DNA of 64,000 nucleotides, taken from NCBI GenBank assembly GCA_023653785.1, contig JAMKCH010079164.1:1-64000 (forward strand), written 5' to 3'. The DNA is from Ophioderma brevispina (taxonomy: Eukaryota > Echinodermata > Ophiuroidea > Amphilepidida > Ophiodermatidae). A model generated the notes under the pieces. The model did not search any database, had not been told where the DNA came from, and worked only from the letters and a program-made list of their open reading frames with translations. The translations under genes were made by a program, and so were the position numbers. Each line of letters opens with the position of its first letter. Position 1 is the stretch's first letter. Below, piece after piece: positions 56,537-64,000 of the stretch.

Positions 56537-56619
56537 TGCAAAGGGGGGAAATTTCCACAATATTTTTCTCCCAACAAATATCGGGTCCAATTAGTTAGCT
56601 TAAACTGAAAAAAAAAAAC

Positions 56620-56856
56620 AGTGTAAAATTGACACCACGGGTTGTTCTTGAGAGGACCCCACCAGGGAGTGTCAAAAATTCAACACTATTGGTGTTAAAC
56701 AACACCAACGGCGTGTATTTTTAACACCCGACATAGTGTTTAAAAAACTACACACAAAGGGTGTTAAAATAACACCAAAAGTGTGAAATTTGGACACTCT
56801 GTGTGGTCCTCATATAACACCAAACGGGGTAATTTCACACCCTAGTGTTGCAGGAT
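56620..56856. repeat. Palindromic AACACC/GGTGTT repeat cluster
   Basis: At least ten copies of GTGTTAA or ACACCAA-type words in both orientations, such as TTGGTGTTAAACAACACCAA. Likely a decayed palindromic element. Confidence 0.55.
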
Positions 56857-57129
56857 AGACCTCAAAAATAGTAATAATAATGATAATAATAGTTTAAAAT
56901 GGCAATGGGCCTTGACAACTTTAAGTAAAACTTATGATTTTTAAAGGATTACCCTGAGCCCCACACGACACTAACTCTCTTTACCCCCGAGTATGTTCAC
57001 GTCCCATTCCCCCTAATTGATGATGCTGGTGCCCGCCACTGACTAAGTCAATCAGTTGACACGTTGAGGTAGGTTAGTATGCTATAGGCCATATAGAATA
57101 ATCACCTTATTTCAGATTTCATTTATAAC

Positions 57130-57300
57130 GCTCTCAGTTATATGACTATGAGATGAAAATATCAATGAAAAGTATATAGAGATGAATTGGGATTTTTCTT
57201 TTTGATGTGTTTGTTGCAGGATATTCTTGATATACTCGCATAAAATTCGGATCCGGAAATATATTATTAACAAAAAATTGATTTTCTATTAAATGAGAAC
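57130..57300 (-). mobile_element. MITE family C core fragment
   Basis: GATGAATTGGGATTTTTC and AATTCGGATCCGGAAAT match the centre of family C. No TIRs remain. Confidence 0.4.
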
Positions 57301-57357
57301 AATCGGTTGAGAAGAAACATCGATTTTGTATATGTAAACAAAAGCAAAAAACATCAT

Positions 57358-57431
57358 TCTTCCATCCTCCTCCTCCCCCTCCTCCATGTCTCCTCTTGAT
57401 CCTCCTCCTGACCTACTCCTTGTCCTCCTCC
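57358..57431. repeat. Pyrimidine-rich tract
   Basis: CATCCTCCTCCTCCCCCTCC and continuing CCTCCT runs, about 70 bp. Such strand-asymmetric tracts can form triplex DNA. Confidence 0.6.
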
Positions 57432-57480
57432 CAGTGGCGTTAGCTAGTGGAGTGGCGCCCGGGGGCAAGATGTTGACGCG
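57432..57480 (+). mobile_element. End of a CAGTGGCGT-type element
   Basis: CAGTGGCGTTAGCTAGTGG followed by GTGGCGCCCGGGGGCAAGA resembles the G-rich left ends of the hAT-like MITEs in this window. A GTGGCGCCCGGGT block at 58163 could be a mirror copy, but no full right end is visible. Confidence 0.45.
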
Positions 57481-57589
57481 TGGCGCCCCCAACAGGTGTG
57501 ATCCAGGGGACTGCCGCAGGGCCCCAATGTAGTCCACAGCAAAAGCCCCTTGGGGGTCAGGGGGGAGCCCCCGAACGTGGCGTTTTAGT

Positions 57590-58130
57590 CAGGTGAATGC
57601 CTTGGAGAAGCTCTCCTTTATCTCTTATCATGAAGCAAATGATCTATACTTGCCCTGTTGGGGGGGGGTGGGGGGAGGGGCGAAGCCCCGGAAGATGTCG
57701 GGTTTTAAAATGTTTAAGTGCATCGGAGAGCTCTGCAGATATTCAGTATTCGAAAGCAGATTGAAACTATACTGCCCTGGCGGCGGTTCCAGGGGACGGA
57801 GCCCCTGAAAGCTGTTGGGTTGAATGCATGTTTGAATGCCTTCGGAGGAGCTCTTAGTTATTCTCTTATCATGAAGTAGAGAACTATATGCCTTGGTGTG
57901 GTCAGGGGGCGGAGCCCCCGGAGGCTCAAGCCCCCGAGGCTCTCGACTCTCTTAGCAGGATTGGTGCCTTCGGAGAGCCTCTTATCTCATTATATGAAGC
58001 AATGATCTTACCTACCCCGGGGGGCCCCGGGGGCGACGGCCGGAAGCTGTCGAGTTTAACAAGTTTAAGTACCTTCAAAGGGCTCTTCAGTTATGAACTA
58101 TCGGCCTATACTCCTTGTGCCAGTGTCAAT
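57590..58130 (+). repeat. Tandem repeat, ~110-130 bp unit
   Basis: Five imperfect units: GCCTTCGGAGAGCTC, TCTCTTATCATGAAG, ATGATCTATACTGCCC-type block, a G-rich stretch, GGGGCGGAGCCCCCGGAAGC and TGTCGGGTTTAA. Units begin near 57596, 57718, 57833, 57964 and 58068. Confidence 0.75.
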
Positions 58131-58227
58131 TTTAGTTTTCACCAAGTCAGTTCAGCGCCCCCTGGAGGTGGCGCCCGGGTACGTGGGTGACCCCCCCCAC
58201 CCTCCGGCCCCCATTGCACGACACGCA

Positions 58228-58300
58228 TCCTCATCATCTCCGTATTCATCATAATCAAGCATCATCATCATCATCCCTCATTCATCATTCATCATCATTT
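58228..58300 (+). repeat. CAT microsatellite region
   Basis: Interrupted (CAT/ATC)n. The open frame across it is a simple-repeat translation. Confidence 0.8.
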
Positions 58301-58309
58301 GCTGAAAAG

Positions 58310-58690
58310 ATTCTGTCGACAGCGCCATGGAATATGCGGCGCCAGGCAGGCAACGAGCGAGACCGGGAGGATGCGCAGTGCCCGCAGGCGGCTGGAGGAC
58401 GGCCGACCCTCTCGGCGTCCGTCTCGCGGGGAGGTGACAAGGAAGCTCTAACAGCCACCACCCTCGCACTTCAGAGAAAGATGAGGCCCGGAAGCGGCCC
58501 GCGCAGGGCAGCGGCAGCGAGCGGCGTCAGGAGGAGTTAAAGGAGAGGCGAAGTGGAGGGAGAGAAGAGTAAGGCGATAGGAGAAAGATTGTAGGGAGAA
58601 CAACAGATTTTTCAGACCCCCGACACGATGAGGTCGCGACGCAGGCCCGCGCCGCCCGGAGTGAGCGCTTATTAACCCGACGAGGTGTGT
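58310..58690. promoter_or_regulatory. CpG-dense block, possible promoter region
   Basis: About 17 CpG in the first 120 bp, far above the rest of the window. It lies about 1 kb upstream of a candidate first coding exon at 59741. CpG-dense patches in otherwise CpG-poor animal DNA often mark promoters. No TATA box or initiator is obvious. A short coding frame could also be present, but codon support is weak. Confidence 0.3.
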
Positions 58691-58729
58691 ACCAAAAGCG
58701 AGCACTCCGGACTACCAAACACACCACCA

Positions 58730-58870
58730 AAAGCACCACACCACCCCCCCACACCACCACCACCACACACCAACACCACCACCACCTCCGCAATCATCAC
58801 CAGTCTGGGTCACAGTACATCACCAGCACCACCACCACCATTATCATTACCACCACCATCACCAATCGCA
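58730..58870 (+). repeat. CAC/ACC-rich microsatellite region
   Basis: Long interrupted (CCA)n, continuing less purely to about 58960. Pro/Thr/His-rich open frames here are simple-repeat translations. Confidence 0.8.
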
Positions 58871-59079
58871 AAACTGATCACTCCACAAACTACCAGATAC
58901 CTACCCGATCCCAATCACCAGGCCCAGGCCCATTCCTCAACGGGGATCTCCCAAAACATTAATTGATTAGCACCAAATTGGGTGAAATAAAATGATCATT
59001 CGTGATTAACATCGCGGTGGGGTTACGCTTTACGATCAATGATTTCTTTCACTGTTTTCTTTTGGGCAGATTAGGTTGT

Positions 59080-59740
59080 ACTTTCCGGAATGGAAAAGTC
59101 TAGCAACACTGCGCCACCGTGGTCAGCCGTCGCGCCGTACACCGTCCGTACACATACTCCAACTGTAGTACGAAGAAAGAAGAAATACACAGAGTGTACA
59201 GAAGTGCAGGGGTAACGCAGAGGCGGGGAATTGCAACGACAAGTGCCGGCGATTATCAACAACCTAAATGAAGTGACGGAATTTTCGCTGTAAATACGAA
59301 GAGTCACCTCACTAAACTGTATAGATCAAACGAGTCTTGTGGATTATTAAATAAAACTTGTCAGTATACGCCTTGCGAAAAAAAGTCGGGGTCACCATGT
59401 CCAGCTGCGCCGAAGAAGTGTCAAATTAAGGCTTTGGGGCTTGTTGATTCTCGCATGGTGAACTATGGGACCATACCGCCCATGCAGTGCGGGTTAGCCC
59501 GCTCCAACTTGAAAACTTGCTCGGAAAAACCTCTTGAAATTCGTGAAAAGAAATGGCTAACGTGGTTCTATCAGGGTACATCGACCGAGTCATGAGACAA
59601 CCTAGGCAGAGGACATTGATTGGAAGTCCCAAGTTGTCAGAGTTTTAAAGGGCGATTCAACTGGATAACGAAACGTACGCCAGCATGACCGGAAATAAAG
59701 TGAAGATCGGTGGTTTTGGAGATCCCGTTGATTGCCGAAA
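59080..59740 (+). other. Possible 5-prime untranslated region
   Basis: GC-balanced sequence without repeats leading to the ATG at 59741. An in-frame TGA lies three codons upstream of that ATG, so the coding region would start there. Confidence 0.3.
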
Positions 59741-59793
59741 ATGGAGTCAATCCAGGAGATTACCAGAGTAGCTTTGAATAAGGATCGAGTGAG
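59741..59793 (+). CDS. Candidate first coding exon
   Basis: ATG in good context (CGAAAATGG, A at -3, G at +4) opens MESIQEITRVALNKDRV and ends GTGAG|GTAAGG, a near-consensus donor, in phase 2. An in-frame stop sits at 59729-59731. A second donor-like CTG|GTGAGT occurs at 59874. The next exon was not located with certainty; 61213-61417 is the nearest plus-strand candidate, but its frame joins in phase only if an unseen exon lies between. Family not recognised. Confidence 0.35.
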
Positions 59794-60791
59794 GTAAGGT
59801 CACCTCAAACTGAATTCAAGGTCTTATCAGGATTACTTAGGCAATTTAAGACCGTGCAGAAGCCGCCGTTCTGGTGAGTAGTGTGGAACTAAAGTTTGTT
59901 TGTTGTGTACTTTTTATTACCCAATTTGTCAAAATGGGAAACAAAGCCAAATCATGGAATGGACAATAAATTTTGGTGCCGATTGCAGATAGAAAATGAA
60001 AACAAGCTGTATAAAGTACCCTGATGTATGGTGCTTAAACTTTTGTCGATTTCACATTGTGTTTTAAATTAAATTTTCATGCAGCGGGAGTTCCACCCCT
60101 CACCACTGGAGGGGTGAATACACGGCGCAGTGTACAAACTGTGTCATAATCCTGTCATTACAGACTAAAGCAGGAGAACACTGTAAAATGGGTATTAGCG
60201 TATGGGGAGGTATTTTAGAAGAAAGGAAGCTTACATTCTGTTTGAGGTCCTCACCAATCGAGAATTTGAAATACAAATGGGGGGGGGGGCACGGGTAGAT
60301 TTCTCAAGACCCCCATTTTGTGCCTGCTTCCGCCTTCCTAAAAACACCCCCACAGTTGAAGAATCAGTTCTAGGTCCCTTTTGAGAAAAAATAAAAATTG
60401 CCTCAGAAGCTAAAACTTTAACAAAATGTGTAATTCTAAAGGCTGAAAAATGTCTCCAAATTTCAGTTCCTAAAGCCCCTAACGTTGAGAGACAAATCAG
60501 TTCCCATGGAAACCGAATTTGGGCGGCACACCCAACCTGAGAAAAAGTTGAGTGCCCCACTTCTGAAGAGGGTAACTTTAAAATGTTCCAATTTGGGTTT
60601 TTGGTGCTGATCTTCACAGGGGAAGTGCAGAAGCAGGGGTTGGGGATTGCAGGGCCCTAAATTTTTGACCATCCTCGTTCCTGCAGTGCCCCATAGAACA
60701 TTTCTGTGCTCGTCCGTCTAATAAAAAAATTGCATGACTTTTGACCTTTACTACATGCTATCTTAAATATCACCCCCTCGCAGGTAGTGGC
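59794..60791. other. Putative intron
   Basis: Contains a short CCACCCCTCACCACTGGAGG hairpin at about 60092 and a poly-G run at 60281-60289. A 128-codon minus-strand frame at 60231-60617 lacks splice or start support and includes the poly-G run. Confidence 0.35.
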
Positions 60792-60998
60792 AAGTGGCAT
60801 AACCAGAGGGAGGCAGCTTCCCCCCTTGTGGGGGAATCCCCCCCCCCCTTTCTGCACATGGCTGCCAGTTCAGTGAAACAACATAGGCCTCTACTATACC
60901 CACAATCTGCTTGCTTGCCCCCACCCCCCCTCCCCCTGGAAATATATGTGCCCCCTTTTCCCCGCCCCCCCCAAAAAAACTGGTTTCTATGCCACTTG
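60792..60998. mobile_element. hAT-like MITE, AGTGGCATA terminus
   Basis: AAGTGGCATAACCAG on the left mirrors CTGGTTTCTATGCCACTTG on the right. Flanks GTAGTGGC and GTAGTGCC form a 7/8-base duplication. The interior is C-rich. Confidence 0.65.
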
Positions 60999-61212
60999 GT
61001 AGTGCCCACTTTTCAGTACACCTCTAACCATCTGGTGAAAAATGACTTTATAGCCGGAACTTCCATTTAGTCCAAGGCTGGTTCTTATTTTGTGAACTTT
61101 AACAAATTGCAAAAAATGGGATATACTGATTTCAGAAATTTCAAACAAATCTGAAAAATTGCCAGAAAAGTCCTGAAATGTTGGGCTCCCTGAAGCTCTT
61201 CCTGAAGCTTAG

Positions 61213-61417
61213 AAACCTAAAAGCCCAGTACTTCAAGAGACTCCTGCCCCTGTGTACTCCACTAGAGACCCTAAACTGGATAAAAAAAAGTAACCCCACC
61301 CATAAAGGCTTTCGTGATGAGGTGTTCGCAACATATTTTGGGTTCTCTATGTTGGCAGGTGTGGGAGGAGCTGCCTTAGATTTCCCCAATTTACCAGACT
61401 TGTTACCACCATGCTGA
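61213..61417 (+). CDS. Candidate exon with a homopolymer frameshift
   Basis: The acceptor is CTTCCTGAAGCTTAG. The frame reads KPKSPVLQETPAPVYSTRD and then PKLDKK up to a run of eight A (61282-61289). Read as seven A, it continues as SNPTHKGFRDEVFATYFGF and ends LPDLLPPC with a TGA. Varied codons for Pro, Leu and Phe on both sides of the run support one coding unit. The antisense open frame is considered a shadow. No recognised domain; the first half looks disordered, the second half partly hydrophobic. Confidence 0.4.
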
Positions 61418-61992
61418 CAATCTGTCAGGGTTGAAAGGATTAAAGTGTGCCAACTTGTGCAAAATATTAACCTTGTCTCGTCCCAATAAATTGCCATATT
61501 TATTATTCTTTATCATTGGGTGGTTTAGTAAGCAAATCAAACACGCATATCATTGGTTGTTTGCTACTATTGAGACAATATTAGATCGTGCCGGTCGCCG
61601 CGCAAGTGTTTAACGCGCGCTTGGTAAGAAGGTTACGCCGAGCACCAGGTGTACGGGTTGGTCATTTTTACAACGGGGGAATATTTGTTTTTAAACTATA
61701 TTATTTAAAATAAAACCTATTTTCCGGTGATTAAAACAACCAAAACTAAATAAGAATGAGAACAAAGATAGGATTTGTTGTTTTGGCCTATCTAATACGT
61801 GGTCTATTTGATGGCGGTCCAATATTGTTATCGTAGTGGATACCGTCTGCGCCGGCATCCAACTACTGCCAAATATTTGACTGCCCATCTAATATGACAC
61901 TATATTAGATAGACAAAACAACAAATCCAGATCCGAAAATATAAACAAATTAAAAAACTTTAAATGTTTTCTTTCATTGATTGTCATTGAAG
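61418..61992. other. Unassigned stretch between exon candidates
   Basis: A GC-rich TCGTGCCGGTCGCCGCGCAA patch lies near 61586. No gene or repeat recognised. Confidence 0.3.
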
Positions 61993-62133
61993 ATATTCTG
62001 TCATGACTCTCTTAAACCAACCAAGGAGAAAGATTCTCCCAAAGCTTTATTTCAGAAATACAGCAAGAAGGATGCATCAGAAGGAAAGTTTATTGATACA
62101 TTCTGCACAAAAGGAATTATTGTAAATACATAA
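61993..62133 (+). CDS. Candidate terminal exon
   Basis: A T-rich tract and TTGAAG acceptor precede 61993. The frame reads 46 codons to TAA at 62131-62133, including SLKPTKEKDSPKALFQKYSK and SEGKFIDTFCTKGIIVNT. Lysine-rich with mixed AAA/AAG, entered in phase 0. Alternatively it is an internal exon with the GTAAATAC donor at 62121. It may belong to the gene starting at 59741. Family not recognised. Confidence 0.35.
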   Translation: MFCHDSLKPTKEKDSPKALFQKYSKKDASEGKFIDTFCTKGIIVNT

Positions 62134-62194
62134 CTTAGCCCGAACTGTGATTTTGAGTTCAGGAAACAAATTTGATTGAAAGAAAAGAATGCAC

Positions 62195-62408
62195 TATGTA
62201 TGTAAAGTGATAATTTCCGCGCGTGTAATTTTTCGCGTTTCTGTAATTTTTTACATTTTTTGCTTGTATTTAAATTCGCTCTTTTCAGCTATCCTAAATA
62301 GTTCTACATACAAAATAAACATTTTTTCGCGAGTTTTAATTTCGCGCTACTAGCTCAAGAGTGCGTGGAAAATTATTAGCGCGAAAATTCTTCCACTTTT
62401 ATACAGTA
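62195..62408 (-). mobile_element. MITE family F, copy 2
   Basis: Inverted copy of 20004-20217: TATGTAAAGTGATAATTTCC, CTCTTTTCAGCTATCCTA, AAATAAACATTTTTTCGCGA and TTCCACTTTTATACAGTA. Confidence 0.8.
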
Positions 62409-62880
62409 TTAACTCGCATATAGGAAATCCATAACACATGACATAGCGTCACACCACAAAACATTCCTGTCCAAGGTTCATTTATTTTATTTTCTATTTG
62501 TTATTTTTTACTGTTAGAACAAGGAAGAGTTGGATTGTAATTGTAATGATTTGCCTATCTTATGTAGGCCTATTCTGTTCAATAATCACTCTGCACCCAA
62601 AGTGTTGCGCTAGCCTGAGAGAATTTAATTCCAGGCAGTTTTTGATAGGGGCAGTACCCCCTATATACTGCCAATTGAATAAAAGGTTCAACATTGTTAA
62701 TGTAAAGTGTTTATTTACACATATAGCACATTATATGTGGAAAAAGGTTGATCAGAAAGGATGTGCTGTACCTGTCAACAATGCCTGGAAAAGTGGGGGA
62801 ATTTGGGAAGGACATTCCCAGGAAATTTTGATATTTGGAGGGAAATTTTTGTTCTTCCAATAAAGAAATACATAAGAATT
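62409..62880. other. Unassigned stretch
   Basis: A 121-codon plus-strand frame at 62498-62863 is hydrophobic at first and has no start or splice support; its end merges with the minisatellite. I do not call it. Confidence 0.3.
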
Positions 62881-62949
62881 GAGGGAAATTTTGCAATCTT
62901 GAAGGGAAATTTTGCAATCTTGAAGGGAAATTTTGCAATCTTGGAGGGA
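62881..62949 (+). repeat. Minisatellite, 21 bp unit
   Basis: AAGGGAAATTTTGCAATCTTG repeated a little over three times, with related GGAGGGAAATTTT blocks on both sides. A similar GGAGGGAAATTTTGAC is at 18448. Confidence 0.85.
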
Positions 62950-63119
62950 ATTTGGATGTATCCTGGGAAAATTCTGCATTTTTCCAGCCCTGCAATTCAA
63001 CATCGCACATCTGGACATCTTTTTTCGTTTTGAAAAGTCACCTTAATTTGATCATTACATACATTTCCTGCCATTTTCAATCCAGAGTTATATTGAGTTT
63101 TACTGATGCACTACCTAAT

Positions 63120-63790
63120 ACAATGTTGATGAAAAGTTCAGATCCCAGTTTTAACCCAGAGGGTCACAGTTTGGACCAATCCCATAATGCAATAATGCAA
63201 TATGTGCCTTATATATACTGTGCTGTACTCATTGGCGTATCGAGGCAGTCGATCCAGAGGGGCAAATTTCCAGTCGTCCGCAGAGGGGGCAAAATTCGTA
63301 AATCGTCCTGGTGAATTGCTCGAATTGGACAATGTTACTTTACTTTACTTTAATTTTGTCCAAATTTTTGGACCGAAATTGGTTGAAATCCCCGAAAAAG
63401 ATGATAAAAAATGCCCGTTTGGCCCATTCGTCCCGCTTTTTCGGCCAAAGGGGGCAACTTGCCCCCCCCCCCCGGTCGGTACGCCACTGGCTGTACTCTA
63501 AACACTGTATACTTAGGATAAAAAAGGTTGTTCAGAAAGATTTTAAGGACCCAACAAGACATTTCATGATCATGACCGAAATTCCTTTGCTTTGTGTTGT
63601 GGGCTAAAATGAGCAAAAAGTCAGGGTTTTATGTGTGAAGAAGAGAAGAGTATGATTTTTGTGGGATCACATACCCTATGAGGTGAATTGTCCCAAAACT
63701 GGTGCATTGGGGATTGATTCGATATTGCCTTCTGAGTCTAACCCGAAATAGTACAAGTTTTCTACAAAATCAGTGTCAATGAACATCACT
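63120..63790. mobile_element. Palindromic element K, third copy, split by a MITE
   Basis: TTTTAACCCAGAGGGT and CCAATCCCATAATGCAATA at the left match K near 42800. After the MITE, AAGACATTTCATGATC, GAGCAAAAAGTCAGGGTT and GAGGTGAATTGTCCCAAAAC match K near 42950-43080 and 49200-49350. Confidence 0.6.
63230..63489. mobile_element. hAT-like MITE inserted in element K
   Basis: TIRs CATTGGCGTATCG and, in reverse, CAGTGGCGTACCG. Perfect 8-bp target duplication GCTGTACT at 63222-63229 and 63490-63497. Same family as 4215-4416. The open frames inside include a GGGGCAA run and are not genes. Confidence 0.8.
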
Positions 63791-64000
63791 TTATGATTTT
63801 TGGCAAGTTTTGTTCTGAAAAAGAAAAATGCTCTGCCTGGGATGTGATGCCCTGCCCAAGCTTAAAGAAAAAATAATTAAGTCCGCCTTAATAAATTGCA
63901 CTTGCGAAGTGCAAAAAGTGGCCATGCATGTCGCCAATTATATGGAGGTGGGTTAACGAGTGAATGGCTGACAATTTTTTTGCTAGGCTCTGTAATTTAA
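63791..64000. other. Unassigned end of window
   Basis: AT-rich, nothing recognised. Confidence 0.3.

Noticed and set aside
58187..58966. Two overlapping open frames, Pro/Thr/Ser-rich
   Set aside because: Largely translations of CAT and CAC microsatellites; no splice or start support.
60231..60617. 128-codon minus-strand open frame
   Set aside because: Includes a poly-C translation, no acceptor or donor, no recognisable domain.
61141..61497. 118-codon minus-strand open frame
   Set aside because: Antisense to the plus-strand exon candidate 61213-61417, which has an acceptor and a single homopolymer explanation for its frame change. Not fully excluded.
62881..62949. CRISPR-like array
   Set aside because: Repeats are directly adjacent without unique spacers; it is a 21-bp minisatellite.

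Overview
This window looks like nuclear DNA of a marine invertebrate animal. The evidence is spliceosomal exon signals, tRNA-derived SINEs, an animal-type non-LTR retrotransposon tail, many TTAA-flanked MITEs and low GC. A deuterostome is a reasonable guess but the sequence alone does not prove it. There are no bacterial-style operons, rRNA, free-standing tRNA genes or CRISPR arrays. Most of the window is transposable-element debris. The sequence also seems rich in single-base insertions and deletions, seen when repeat copies are compared, so coding exons appear as short, sometimes frameshifted islands. All gene calls below come from eye-read splice sites, reading-frame phase and codon use, and are tentative.

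Layout. At 0.2-12.5 kb a pair of arms of about 1.6-3 kb faces each other as a giant inverted repeat around a 7.6 kb core of smaller elements. At 12.5-14.6 kb lie two MITE-A copies, each carrying a SINE at nearly the same internal site. At 15-36 kb there is a gene-bearing region. Plus-strand exons sit at 15655, 29612 and 31903. Minus-strand exons sit at 34131-34261, 33074-33538 and 31222-31386, the last resembling the N-terminal part of Crypton-derived DUF3504 (tyrosine-recombinase-like) proteins. MITEs of families A-F, SINEs and tandem repeats fill the introns. At 37.2-49.7 kb a 6.3 kb segment is present twice in tandem; each copy carries MITEs C, E and D, a palindromic element K and the C-terminal part of a LINE reverse-transcriptase ORF. 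At 50-57 kb there is more TIR-element DNA. At 57.4-59.3 kb there is a GC/CpG-rich block with minisatellites. Downstream of it lie a candidate first coding exon (59741-59793) and two further plus-strand exon candidates (61213-61417 and 61993-62133). The window ends in a third copy of element K, split by an hAT-like MITE with an 8-bp target duplication.

The most interesting pattern is a set of MITE families (A, B, C, D) of the same size (about 360 bp). They share the terminal formula TTAAAG-N9-G(A/T)GATTT with a different 9-bp middle in each family. Each also has a short CpG-containing palindrome near its exact centre; family E shares the size, the TTAAAG end and the central palindrome. This looks like a modular element superfamily mobilised by one type of TTAA-targeting transposase, for which no coding copy is visible here.
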